The notes: a model not told the origin generated them from the letters alone. A stretch of DNA of 20,129 nucleotides from JAFDZV01 sp966128725 (GCA_966128725.1 CBHYLN010000095.1:1-20129); one strand, 5' to 3'; shown: positions 1 through 7,413, counted from the stretch's first letter. Program-made: numbers and translations.

Positions 1-1292
1 CCGCGAAGAAGGCGGCGCCCGCGAAGAAGGCGGCGCCCGCGAAGAAGGCGGCGCCGGCGAAGAAGGCCGCACCGGCAAAGAAGGCAGCGCCAGCGAAGAA
101 GGCAGCGCCAGCGAAGAAGGCGGCGCCAGCAAAGAAGGCCGCACCGGCAAAGAAGGCAGCGCCGGCAAAGAAGGCGGCACCGGCGAAGAAGGCAGCGCCG
201 GCAAAGAAGGCGGCGCCGGCGAAGAAGGCAGCGCCTGCCAAGAAGGCAGCGCCTGCCAAGAAGGCCGCGCCTGCAAAGAAGGCCGCGCCTGCAAAGAAGG
301 CCGCGCCAGCAAAGAAGGCAGCGCCAGCAAAGAAGGCAGCGCCAGCAAAGAAGGCAGCGCCGGCGAAGAAGGCTGCGCCGGCAAAGAAGGCTGCGCCGGT
401 GAAGAAGGCAACGCCTGCTACGAAGGCTGCGCCGGCAAAGAAGGCCGCACCTGCGAAGAAGCCCGCACCGACGGCCAAGGCCGAACCAGAGAAGAAGTCG
501 GCTGCGGCAAAAGTGCCCGAATCGCAGGCCGGGCAGAGCTCTCAATCGACAACGACGGCCGGTAGCGTGCCCGCGACTCCCCCGTCAGCAATCGCCCATT
601 CCGTCGCCAACGCGCCCAGCCAGTCGGATGCGGCAGACGAAAATGTCCGGGCAGGAACGGCCCCTGCGACAGCGCACGAGCCCTCACTTTCAAGCGGATT
701 CAATACTCATACGATGATATCGAAGAAGACCCCGCCCCCAGCAGACGCACCGGAGCAAGAGACCAAGCCGGTTGCGAAGAAGACCAGCTCCTCGTCGAAG
801 AAGAAGGTCACGGTTAAGTTCCCGAAGGACATCTTCTCGCACGCAACCGGGACCGCTACCAGCGATCCGTTCCCGCAGAAGGAGCTCGACAAGTTCCGCG
901 CGCTTATTCAGGATCTCCGTGTGGAGAACCAGGAGGAGCTGGAGATGCTTACCGAGCAACTTCGCGAGATGACCTCCAGCGAGAACATGGACGACAACAG
1001 TGCCTATTCGCTCCATATGGCCGAGCAGGGCACCGACGCGATGGAGCGCGAGAAGACCTTCCTGCAGGCACAGCGTACCAGCGACTATATCAAGAAGCTC
1101 GACGACGCCGTCATCCGGATTCAGGACCGCACGTTCGGTATCTGCCGCGTGTGCGGGCTGCGTCTGGATCCCAAGCGCATGATGGCCGTTCCCGTTACCC
1201 AGGTCTGCACCGTGTACAAGAACACATCGAAGCCCTGCGAGCCGGGACGCATCCAGATGGAAGCGATGGGAATCAGCGACGACGACAATTAA
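1..1292 (+). CDS. DksA/TraR-type RNA polymerase-binding regulator with long Lys/Ala/Pro repeat tail (5' end outside window)
   Basis: The reading frame is open from the left edge (first full codon at 3) to TAA at 1290-1292, giving 429 visible residues; the true start is upstream. Residues 1-156 are about 26 copies of a hexapeptide of the AKKAAP type. A Ser/Ala/Pro/Lys-rich linker follows to about residue 280. The C-terminal ~140 residues are a DksA/TraR domain: two predicted helices with a turn segment (MAEQGTDAMERE) where DksA has its coiled-coil tip, then a zinc-finger-like region. The Cys residues are C381-x2-C384-x17-C402; the usual fourth Cys (+3) is Tyr, and the next Cys is C412. Family knowledge: DksA-like proteins enter the RNA polymerase secondary channel and tune initiation. 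The tail resembles histone H1-like, DNA-binding Lys-rich tails; a nucleic-acid-binding role is inference. lspA starts 6 nt downstream, so the two are probably co-transcribed. A GTG at 399 is an internal Val codon of the repeat, not a credible start. Confidence 0.85.
   Translation, partial: AKKAAPAKKAAPAKKAAPAKKAAPAKKAAPAKKAAPAKKAAPAKKAAPAKKAAPAKKAAPAKKAAPAKKAAPAKKAAPAKKAAPAKKAAPAKKAAPAKKAAPAKKAAPAKKAAPAKKAAPAKKAAPAKKAAPVKKATPATKAAPAKKAAPAKKPAPTAKAEPEKKSAAAKVPESQAGQSSQSTTTAGSVPATPPSAIAHSVANAPSQSDAADENVRAGTAPATAHEPSLSSGFNTHTMISKKTPPPADAPEQETKPVAKKTSSSSKKKVTVKFPKDIFSHATGTATSDPFPQKELDKFRALIQDLRVENQEELEMLTEQLREMTSSENMDDNSAYSLHMAEQGTDAMEREKTFLQAQRTSDYIKKLDDAVIRIQDRTFGICRVCGLRLDPKRMMAVPVTQVCTVYKNTSKPCEPGRIQMEAMGISDDDN
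3..470 (+). repeat. In-frame 18-bp tandem repeat array (about 26 units)
   Basis: The DNA is an uninterrupted array of 18-bp units of the form gcg-aag-aag-gcg-gcg-ccg, continuing off the left edge. Units differ mostly at third positions (gcg/gca/gcc, ccg/ccc/cca/cct, aag fixed at most Lys), so the peptide AKKAAP is kept while the DNA drifts. The last four units (399-470) are degenerate: VKKATP, ATKAAP, AKKAAP, AKKPAP. Such arrays change copy number easily by slippage or recombination and are prone to assembly collapse. Confidence 0.95.
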
Positions 1293-1298
1293 GCGACG

Positions 1299-2015
1299 AT
1301 GACCACACGAAAGCTGCTGACGCTGGCTACGGCCATCGTTGTTGTTGATCAGGCCGCGAAGCTTGCCATCAAGGGATTCGATCTGTTCGGAATCCATTGG
1401 CAGGGAATGATGCTGTACGAAAGCAGGCAACTCATGGGCGACGTTGTGCGCCTGACGTTCGTACAGAACCCGGGGATGGCCTTCGGCTGGAACTTCGATA
1501 TGCCGATGGTGCTGAGCCTGTTCTCGGTGCTGGCCAGCGCATTCCTGGTATACCTGATCCGCCGTACCGAAGGCAAGGCTCCCAACGGCCTGCGACTTGC
1601 GTTCGCGGTGATCCTTGGCGGCGCCGTCGGCAATCTGATCGACCGCGTCTTCTACGGCCTCTTCTACGGTTATGCCTCGCTGTTTCATGGCCAGGTGGTG
1701 GACTTCATCGACATCGATCTTCCAGACATCAGCATCCTGGGCCGTCATCTGGATCGCTTCTATGTCTTCAACATCGCCGATGCGGCGGTAAGCGTGGGCG
1801 TGGTATTGTTGTTGATCTTCTACCCTTCCAAGAAACAAGCCGCCACGGCTGCCGACCCCGGGCCTGTTGCGCCCTTGGAGCACGAAGCCCCGCATCAGCG
1901 GAACCTGGCCGGCACGGAAGCTTCGGTGCCGCCATCAACGGCGGTTACGGGCGCCGCGCCGGGCGATGCCGCGTCGGACGACGCCACGGGAAATCCGGCG
2001 GCCACGATCGGATAA
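1299..2015 (+). CDS. lspA: Lipoprotein signal peptidase (signal peptidase II) with Ala/Pro-rich C-terminal tail
   Basis: This 238-aa inner-membrane aspartyl protease cleaves the signal peptide of diacylglyceryl-modified prolipoproteins. Family motifs are all visible: the first helix with VDQ (D17), FVQNPGMAFG (N58), GNLIDR with catalytic D115, and FNIADAAVSVG with catalytic D161. Four hydrophobic segments lie near residues 5-22, 69-88, 98-115 and 157-175. Residues from about 178 to the end are an extra ~60-aa hydrophilic tail rich in Ala, Pro and Thr, so the protein is longer than the usual 160-200 aa; the tail should face the cytoplasm. The start follows the dksA-like stop by 6 nt with no clear Shine-Dalgarno, which suggests translational coupling. 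The gene is followed by an intrinsic terminator at 2083-2118. Confidence 0.95.
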   Translation: MTTRKLLTLATAIVVVDQAAKLAIKGFDLFGIHWQGMMLYESRQLMGDVVRLTFVQNPGMAFGWNFDMPMVLSLFSVLASAFLVYLIRRTEGKAPNGLRLAFAVILGGAVGNLIDRVFYGLFYGYASLFHGQVVDFIDIDLPDISILGRHLDRFYVFNIADAAVSVGVVLLLIFYPSKKQAATAADPGPVAPLEHEAPHQRNLAGTEASVPPSTAVTGAAPGDAASDDATGNPAATIG

Positions 2016-2082
2016 CAACAAAACGGACCGCGCGTCCGCGCGCGCGAGGGCGCACGCAACGCCCACGGCACCAGTAAGATCA

Positions 2083-2118
2083 GGGCGCATCGGCACAGCC
2101 GGTGCGCCCATTGTTTTT
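2083..2118 (+). terminator. Intrinsic terminator of the dksA-like/lspA unit
   Basis: A 12-bp stem (GGGCGCATCGGC paired with GCCGGTGCGCCC, one T-G wobble) closes on a 3-nt loop (ACA) and is followed by ATTGTTTTT on the plus strand. It sits 67 nt after the lspA stop. This is a textbook Rho-independent shape. Confidence 0.85.
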
Positions 2119-2189
2119 CCGGCCATGCCTGGTGTTGGGGCATAGGCTGGCACAATCATCCCTGTTCCCCCCTACCCCACCAAGAAAAG

Positions 2190-2226
2190 AAAGGCCCGGT
2201 CGGGACTACCTCCCAGCCGGGCCTTT
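2190..2226 (-). terminator. Intrinsic terminator downstream of the glutamate dehydrogenase gene
   Basis: AAAGGCCCGG (2190-2199) pairs perfectly with CCGGGCCTTT (2217-2226), and an inner GGGA/TCCC pair extends the hairpin. Read on the minus strand the stem is followed by the T-rich tail TTTCTTTTCTTGG, so it best serves gdhA. It could also stop residual plus-strand read-through. The 262-bp gap between the convergent genes lspA and gdhA holds only the two terminators. Confidence 0.85.
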
Positions 2227-2277
2227 CGTAATTGACAGGCTTTCCATCGGCCTGCGTTCGTCTCCGCTCCCCGCGAC

Positions 2278-3777
2278 TTACGGGAAGATGCCGAGCTCCA
2301 TGTAGCTCTTGGCGACCTTGTCGATCGCCACAACGAACGATGCGGTGCGCAAATCCTTCACCTTCCGGTTGGTGTTGTACACCTCGCGGATCTGGTGATA
2401 GGCCTCGATCATCGTTTCCTCCAGGCCGGAGTCAACGTAGTCCGCCTCGTCGGCACCATGGATCAGCGCCTTGCGCTCGGCGTCGCCGAAGGACTTGCCG
2501 GTGATGCCCTCCACGGCCGTGATGATGCGGTTGTACGAGCTTTCGTCGGCGCGCTTTCCAAGGCGACCGAAGCGCACATGCGAAAGGTTCTTCAACCACT
2601 CGAAGTAGCTCACCGTAACACCGCCCGCATTCAGGTAGGCATCCGGGAGCACGTGAATGCCGCGCTTCAGAAGGATCTCCTCGCCGCCGGCCGAAACCGG
2701 ACCGTTGGCGCCTTCGGCGATCATCTTCGTCTTCACCCTTTCGGCGTTGGTTGCGTTGATCTGATTCTCGAGTGCCGCCGGGACAAGAATGTCGCACTCC
2801 ACTTCCAGCAGAGCGTTGCCGTTCTTGTAGTTCTTGGCGTTCTTGAAATTCAGGATCGAGCCGGTGGACTTGCGATGCGCGAACACCTCATCCACATCCA
2901 GACCATTCTTGTCGAAGATACCGCCCTCATATTCGGCGATACCGGTGATGATGGCCCCGCCTTCCTGCAGGTTCTTCGCGGCCCAGTATCCCACGTTGCC
3001 AAGGCCCTGCACGATGATGCGCTTGCCTTCAAGACCCGGGGTCATGCCGAAGAGCTTTGCGTTGTCGGCAGTGGAAAGCGCCTCGCGAACGCCGAAGAAC
3101 AGGCCACGCCCCGTTGCCTGCGTGCGGCCGTTGATGCCGCCCTGCGAAAGTGGCTTGCCGGTAACGCAGGCAAGCGCGTCGATCTGACCGGAGGACACCG
3201 CCTGGTAGGTGTCGGCGATCCACGCCATCTCACGCGGGCCGGTACCGTAGTCGGGTGCCGGAACGTCGACGGCGGGCCCGATGCAGTTACGCTTCAGCAG
3301 CTCCATCGTGTAGCGGCGCGTAATGCGCTCGATCTGCTCCTCGGTATACAGCTTCGGATCGAAACGGATGCCGCCCTTTGCCCCGCCGAACGGGACATCA
3401 ACGATGGCGCACTTATAGGTCATCAGCGCCGCAAGCGCCATAACCTCATCCTCGGTCACATGTTCGGCGTACCGGATGCCGCCCTTGGTTGGCAGCCGGT
3501 GATGCGAATGCTGCACACGCCACCCGGTGAACACCTGGATGTCGTTGCCGATGCGCACCGGGAACCGCACCATGTAGACGGAGTTGCAGACCTTGATCTG
3601 GTCGAGCAGGCCGCGCGGATAATCCACGGCCGCCGCCGCACGCTCGAAGTTCCGCTCCACCGTCTGGTAGAACGTGGGTTCGGCCGCTACGTGCGCCGCT
3701 TTCTTCCCGGCCGCTTTGCCGTTGGTATTGGCCTTTCCCGCGGATGCGCGGGCCACGGCCTTGCTCTCTGACGCCAT
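2278..3777 (-). CDS. gdhA: Glutamate dehydrogenase (Glu/Leu/Phe/Val dehydrogenase family)
   Basis: This 499-aa enzyme interconverts glutamate and 2-oxoglutarate plus ammonium. Residues 1-33 are a non-conserved Ala/Lys/Ser-rich extension; the dimerisation/substrate domain follows. Visible active-site segments are RLPTKGGIRY (K98), PFGGAKGG with catalytic K134, and VPAPDYGTG (D176). The Rossmann domain carries GLGNVG at 258-263, and the strand-2 region ends in acidic AEYEGG, which fits NAD+ more than NADP+ (inference). The segment LPDAYLNAGGVTVSYFEWLKN is typical of the family. No Shine-Dalgarno is evident; the start was chosen because it is the only ATG before the conserved core. The start lies 38 nt after the stop of the upstream alpha/beta hydrolase, so the two may share a transcript. 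The tail is closed by the terminator at 2190-2226. Confidence 0.95.
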   Translation of the reverse strand: MASESKAVARASAGKANTNGKAAGKKAAHVAAEPTFYQTVERNFERAAAAVDYPRGLLDQIKVCNSVYMVRFPVRIGNDIQVFTGWRVQHSHHRLPTKGGIRYAEHVTEDEVMALAALMTYKCAIVDVPFGGAKGGIRFDPKLYTEEQIERITRRYTMELLKRNCIGPAVDVPAPDYGTGPREMAWIADTYQAVSSGQIDALACVTGKPLSQGGINGRTQATGRGLFFGVREALSTADNAKLFGMTPGLEGKRIIVQGLGNVGYWAAKNLQEGGAIITGIAEYEGGIFDKNGLDVDEVFAHRKSTGSILNFKNAKNYKNGNALLEVECDILVPAALENQINATNAERVKTKMIAEGANGPVSAGGEEILLKRGIHVLPDAYLNAGGVTVSYFEWLKNLSHVRFGRLGKRADESSYNRIITAVEGITGKSFGDAERKALIHGADEADYVDSGLEETMIEAYHQIREVYNTNRKVKDLRTASFVVAIDKVAKSYMELGIFP

Positions 3778-3815
3778 GTCCGTTTCGTGATGAGATTGTT
3801 GGAAGTAAAGTCCTG

Positions 3816-4526
3816 CTACGAATTGAGGTCGGGGAGGAACTCGCAGATCTCACGAGCGAGGCGCTCCGGCGAGACTCGTTCGAGTGGATGCTGTGTTGCT
3901 GGCAACGCGATGAATCGTCCGTTTGGCAGAGCTCGAAACGCTGCTATGCTCTCCTCCAGACTCACCATGCGGTCGCTGTCGCCGATACCGATCATCACCT
4001 GATTGGGGACTCCGGCAAGGTCGGCCATTGAAAGCTCGTTCCGTGAACCAAGGTTCACCATCATCTCGGCGGTCCGTTCGGCAACGGTACGCCAATTGGC
4101 GGGGGCGTGGCGCTGGCGGAGCTGCTCCGCGAACTTCGGCACCTTGGCCTCCACTACGTCGGGATCCAGCATGGCGGCCTCGCGTGAGGCCGAATCCGGA
4201 TTCCAATCAAACTTCGTCGCCAATGTCATGATGCGCCCAAGGCTGCCGGGCGCGTGCAGCGCGCAATGCAGGGCAACATAACCGCCCATGCTGTACCCGA
4301 ACACATCGGCCCCCCGCAGGCCCTGTTCATCGATATAGGACCGAAGGTATTCCGAGAACCGGGCGATGCTGAACGGTTCGCTGGAGATCGCCTCACCGCC
4401 ATGACCGGGGAAGTTCGGGGCATGTAGCGCGAACCGTTCCTCCAGCAGCGGAAGCAACGGCGCGAACTGCGAGGCGGCGCCCAGTGCGCCATGCAACAGA
4501 AGAAGCGGGGTGCGGGCTGCAGGCAT
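3816..4526 (-). CDS. Alpha/beta-hydrolase fold protein
   Basis: This 236-aa single-domain alpha/beta hydrolase has an oxyanion-hole motif LLLLHGALG near residue 8, the nucleophile elbow GYSMGG with S79, a probable acid at D185 (GDSDRMV) and catalytic H213 (TQHPLE), so the triad looks complete. The cap region lies between about residues 115 and 165. MenH-like, proline-iminopeptidase-like and generic esterases share this architecture, and the sequence does not tell me the substrate. The start is fixed by the first beta strand, as the next Met (M80) is inside the nucleophile elbow. A terminator-like hairpin ends only 9 nt before the ATG (see that entry), which is odd for translation. gdhA follows 38 nt downstream on the same strand. 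Confidence 0.85.
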   Translation of the reverse strand: MPAARTPLLLLHGALGAASQFAPLLPLLEERFALHAPNFPGHGGEAISSEPFSIARFSEYLRSYIDEQGLRGADVFGYSMGGYVALHCALHAPGSLGRIMTLATKFDWNPDSASREAAMLDPDVVEAKVPKFAEQLRQRHAPANWRTVAERTAEMMVNLGSRNELSMADLAGVPNQVMIGIGDSDRMVSLEESIAAFRALPNGRFIALPATQHPLERVSPERLAREICEFLPDLNS

Positions 4527-4535
4527 AACAACACA

Positions 4536-4560
4536 ATAGGGGCACGTTCGGTGCCCCTAT
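4536..4560 (-). terminator. Terminator-like hairpin between hpd and the hydrolase gene
   Basis: A perfect 10-bp stem (ATAGGGGCAC with GTGCCCCTAT) encloses a 5-nt loop. On the minus strand it lies 15 nt after the hpd stop and is followed by TGTGTTGTT and then directly by the hydrolase ATG. It has the form of an intrinsic terminator for hpd with a moderate T-rich tail. It leaves no room for a separate promoter before the hydrolase, so partial read-through, or a promoter inside hpd, would be needed. Confidence 0.7.
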
Positions 4561-4575
4561 CTTGGTAGGATTTCG

Positions 4576-5700
4576 TTAGAGATTGCCGCGCTCGGCCTGG
4601 TCGCGTTCGATGGCCTCGAAAAGGGCCTTGAAGTTTCCCTTGCCGAACGATTCGCCGCCACGACGCTGGATAATTTCGTAGAACAGCGTTGGGCGATCCT
4701 CCACCGGCTTGGTGAAGATCTGCAGCATGTAGCCCTTGTCGTCGCGATCAACCAGGATGTTGAGCGCCCGGAGTTCCTCGATCGACTCGGTGATATCGCC
4801 CACACGATCGAGCAGATCATCGTAATACGCATCGGGCACGGTGATGAACTCCACGCCATTGGCGCGCATCGCGGAAATGGTTTCCAGGATGTTCTCGGAC
4901 TCCATCGCCACGTGTTGAACGCCGGCGCCCTTGTAGAACTGGACATATTCCTCGATCTGCGAACGCTTCAGCCCCTCGGCCGGTTCGTTGATCGGGAACT
5001 TCACCCACTTGTTTTCGTTGGCGACCACGGTTGAACGCAACGCGCTGTATTCGGTGGAGATGTCCTTGTCGTCGAAGGAGACAAAGCGCGAGAATCCGAA
5101 GACATCGCGGTAGTAGTTAACCGTCTCCTCCATCTTGTTCCAATCGACGTTTCCAACGATGTGATCAACATGCTTCAGGCCGCAGGGCTTGGCAAGCGTG
5201 TCGGTACGCTCAACAAAGTTCGGAAGGAAGAAACCGTTGTAGGCGCCGCGTTCAACGAAGGAGTGAACGGTATCGCCATACGTGGCAACGGTGGCGGTTT
5301 TGATGACGCCATTGGCGTCGGAGCTTTCAACCGGTTCCATCACACCACGCGCGCCACGCTGGTTGGCGATGGCATACGCGGCCTCGGTGCTTTCAACCTC
5401 GAATGCGATATCGCGCACGCCGTCACCGTGCTTCAGGATATGCTGCGCAATCGGTGATTCTGGGCTCATCGGCGTGGTGAGCACAAATCGGATCTTCCCC
5501 TGTTGCAGCAGATACGAGGCGCGATCCTTCACACCGGTTTCCGGCCCCATGTATCCGCGCAGGCTGAATCCCAGAGCGCGGCGATAGAAATACGCTGCCT
5601 GCTTTGCGTTGCCAACGTAGAACTCGACATGATGAATCCCCTTGATCGCAAAGAGATCATGTGCCTGTTCGCTGGCGCGAAGTTGTTCTGCTGTTTCCAT
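4576..5700 (-). CDS. hpd: 4-hydroxyphenylpyruvate dioxygenase
   Basis: This Fe(II) enzyme converts 4-hydroxyphenylpyruvate to homogentisate, the second step of tyrosine catabolism and the entry to plastoquinone/tocopherol-type quinone head groups in some organisms. The protein has two vicinal-oxygen-chelate halves; iron ligands in the C-terminal half are visible as H180 (KHVDHIVGNV), H263 (GVQHVAME) and E342 (LFYEIIQRRG), numbered from the start used here. I chose the ATG at 5698-5700 (374 aa, the usual family length); an in-frame ATG at 5761-5763 would add 21 non-conserved residues. The conserved core begins about 20 residues after the chosen start. The aminotransferase gene ends 97 nt upstream on the same strand, so co-transcription is likely and the pair may act sequentially. 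A terminator-like hairpin follows at 4536-4560. No homogentisate dioxygenase is present in the window. Confidence 0.93.
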   Translation of the reverse strand: METAEQLRASEQAHDLFAIKGIHHVEFYVGNAKQAAYFYRRALGFSLRGYMGPETGVKDRASYLLQQGKIRFVLTTPMSPESPIAQHILKHGDGVRDIAFEVESTEAAYAIANQRGARGVMEPVESSDANGVIKTATVATYGDTVHSFVERGAYNGFFLPNFVERTDTLAKPCGLKHVDHIVGNVDWNKMEETVNYYRDVFGFSRFVSFDDKDISTEYSALRSTVVANENKWVKFPINEPAEGLKRSQIEEYVQFYKGAGVQHVAMESENILETISAMRANGVEFITVPDAYYDDLLDRVGDITESIEELRALNILVDRDDKGYMLQIFTKPVEDRPTLFYEIIQRRGGESFGKGNFKALFEAIERDQAERGNL

Positions 5701-5797
5701 TGCCGTATCGAAATAAGTAGGAGTTGGACGCGAGAAGGAGAGGTTGGGATGGGCCGCGCGCATCGCGCGAATGCCTACATCGCGTCCGGCAACCTCA

Positions 5798-6898
5798 TCA
5801 TGCTTTCACTTCTTCGTTGAGCACGCCGCTCAACGCTTCCACGCACCGATGATTCTGCTCCATCGTGCCGGTGGAAATCCGGATGCAGTGGGGCAGGCCA
5901 AACGGACCCAGCGGCCGGGTAATCACGCCACGCTGCAGCAAACGCTTGAAGATCCAATCGGCCCGCTCGGCCGTTCCGAAGTCGATCAGCACGAAGTTTG
6001 CCAGCGACGGCACGAACTTCAGGCCAAGGCGGTCGAACTCGGTGTGGTAATACCGCAACGACTCGCGGTTCAGCTCCACGGTGCTGCGCAGGAAGTCGGT
6101 ATCGCCCATTGCCGCAAGCCCCGCGGCCGCGGCCGGCGTGCTGGGCTCGAACGGGAGCTTCACCTTCAGGAGCTTGCCGATGATATCCGAATGCGCCATG
6201 CCGTACCCGATACGGATACCGGCCAGGCCATAGGCTTTTGAGAAGGTGCGCAGGGTAAGAACGTTGTCCCAGCGGTAGTGCATCGAATCCGGATAATCGG
6301 GCCAGCCGTCGGCATACTCGAAGTACGCCTCGTCGATCACCACCAGGACACGCTCCGGCACTCGCGCCATGAAGCGCTCCAGATCGGCAGTGGTTACCGA
6401 GGTTCCGGTAGGATTGTTCGGATTGGCGATGTAGACGATCTTGGTGTGGTCGTTGATCTTCGCGGCCATCGCGGTAAGATCGAACCCGAAGTTCTTCAGC
6501 GGCGTGTAGTGGGTTTTCACGCCCACCGCATGCGCCAGTACCTGAAAGCCCACAAAGGTGCCCTCGCTGGCGATCATCTCATCCTGCGGCTCAAGAAATG
6601 TTCGCAGAGCGGTGGCAAGGATGGATTCCGACCCGGAACCGCAGATCACGTTCTCCTCACGGATCACAAAGCGATCGGCGAGCGCGTGGCGAAGATCCCG
6701 GCCGGCATCGGGATACACCGGGAGCGTATCAAGCGAGGCCTTGATGGCATCGACGGCCAGCGGTGAAGCGCCCAGTGGATTCTCGTTCGAGGCAAGCTTG
6801 ATCGAGCCGGTAATACCAAGATCGCGTTCGACCTCAGCTACCGATTTACCAGGTTGATACGGCTTCAGCGAGGCGATGTGCGAAGGGACAGCGATCAT
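5798..6898 (-). CDS. hisC: Histidinol-phosphate aminotransferase family enzyme (possibly aromatic aminotransferase)
   Basis: This 366-aa fold-type I PLP aminotransferase has HisC-family signatures: KLASNENPLGASP near residue 34, ANPNNPTGT (N161-T166), VVIDEAY with D189, and TFSKAYGLAGIRIGYG with the PLP lysine K221. Family knowledge: HisC makes L-histidinol phosphate from imidazole acetol phosphate, and close relatives also transaminate tyrosine, phenylalanine and 4-hydroxyphenylpyruvate. No other his gene is in the window, while hpd, which uses 4-hydroxyphenylpyruvate, is immediately downstream. An aromatic aminotransferase role is therefore at least as plausible (inference). A candidate promoter lies at 6959-6988, giving a leader of about 50 nt. 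Confidence 0.88.
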   Translation of the reverse strand: MIAVPSHIASLKPYQPGKSVAEVERDLGITGSIKLASNENPLGASPLAVDAIKASLDTLPVYPDAGRDLRHALADRFVIREENVICGSGSESILATALRTFLEPQDEMIASEGTFVGFQVLAHAVGVKTHYTPLKNFGFDLTAMAAKINDHTKIVYIANPNNPTGTSVTTADLERFMARVPERVLVVIDEAYFEYADGWPDYPDSMHYRWDNVLTLRTFSKAYGLAGIRIGYGMAHSDIIGKLLKVKLPFEPSTPAAAAGLAAMGDTDFLRSTVELNRESLRYYHTEFDRLGLKFVPSLANFVLIDFGTAERADWIFKRLLQRGVITRPLGPFGLPHCIRISTGTMEQNHRCVEALSGVLNEEVKA

Positions 6899-6958
6899 CT
6901 ATTGTCTATCTCGCCAGGGGTACGGACGGCGTTGGAATGTGCCGCAATTTTTGAGGAG

Positions 6959-6988
6959 CGAAAATAGCAAACTACTACGTCAATCCAA
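6959..6988 (-). promoter_or_regulatory. Candidate Bacteroidota-type promoter for hisC
   Basis: On the minus strand TTG (6988-6986) is followed after exactly 19 nt by TATTTTCG (6966-6959). This is one base away from the Bacteroidota -7 consensus TAnnTTTG with the preferred spacing. Transcription would start about 50 nt before the hisC ATG. The call rests on motif match only. Confidence 0.45.
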
Positions 6989-7413
6989 GGTACGGCGGGG
7001 AGTTGCAATACTTTTGAACGCGAAGCCGGGCCGATTGCGCGATACGGGCCGCTTTCGTGTTGCGGCTTCCGGGCGCTGGAGCGCGGATCAAGCCCGGCGC
7101 GCCGCTCGAAATCGGCCGTACCCCAACAGCCGGCAACACCACAACAGCCGTGCCCCATCGTCCGGATCCGGGTTGCGCGCAAGCGGCATGCGAAGCGGCC
7201 TGCTGCGCACAAAAAGACCGTTGAAAACAGGGTCTGTTCGCAGGCCTCGAAAGGGGGCGCGAATTACCCTGAAAGCCTTTCGCAGCAAGGCCTGCAGGGC
7301 GATTTTCAGCTTGGCCACGTCGGCCCAAATCGGTAGATTGCAGGCGTTCAAAAGCCGCCCCGCGAAGGCGCTGAAAACCACATTCCACCAACAACATCGT
7401 ACAGGTAATCGTC
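6989..7413. other. Gene-free interval with a cluster of inverted repeats (possible structured RNA)
   Basis: Beyond the hisC promoter I see no convincing protein gene on either strand: the open frames here are Arg/Pro/Ala-rich, lack any family signal and lack start signals. Instead 7211-7310 is rich in complementary segments. CAGGCCT-CGAAAGG (7241-7254) pairs with CCTTTCG (7276-7282) and AGGCCTG (7288-7294), with a 5-nt bulge. CTGAAAGCC (7269-7277) can alternatively pair with GGC (7298-7300) plus TTTCAG (7304-7309). AGACC/GGTCT (7215-7219 with 7231-7235) is followed on the minus strand by TTTTG, like a weak terminator. A minus-strand RNA of roughly 190 nt ending near 7207 would fit; this is inference. 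Confidence 0.35.

Noticed and set aside
3..470. CRISPR-like or satellite array interpretation of the 18-bp repeats
   Set aside because: There are no spacers; the repeats are contiguous, in frame and encode a constant peptide.
690..1895. 401-aa open frame on the minus strand over the dksA-like/lspA genes
   Set aside because: It is antisense to two well-supported genes, has His/Gln/Leu-rich composition typical of a GC-rich shadow frame, and shows no family motif.
2395..3771. 458-aa open frame on the plus strand over gdhA
   Set aside because: Exact antisense of a clear glutamate dehydrogenase; no recognisable domain.
7088..7381. 97-aa minus-strand open frame in the structured gap
   Set aside because: No family signal or ribosome-binding site; composition looks like translated non-coding GC-rich DNA. 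I kept the interval as a possible structured RNA instead.
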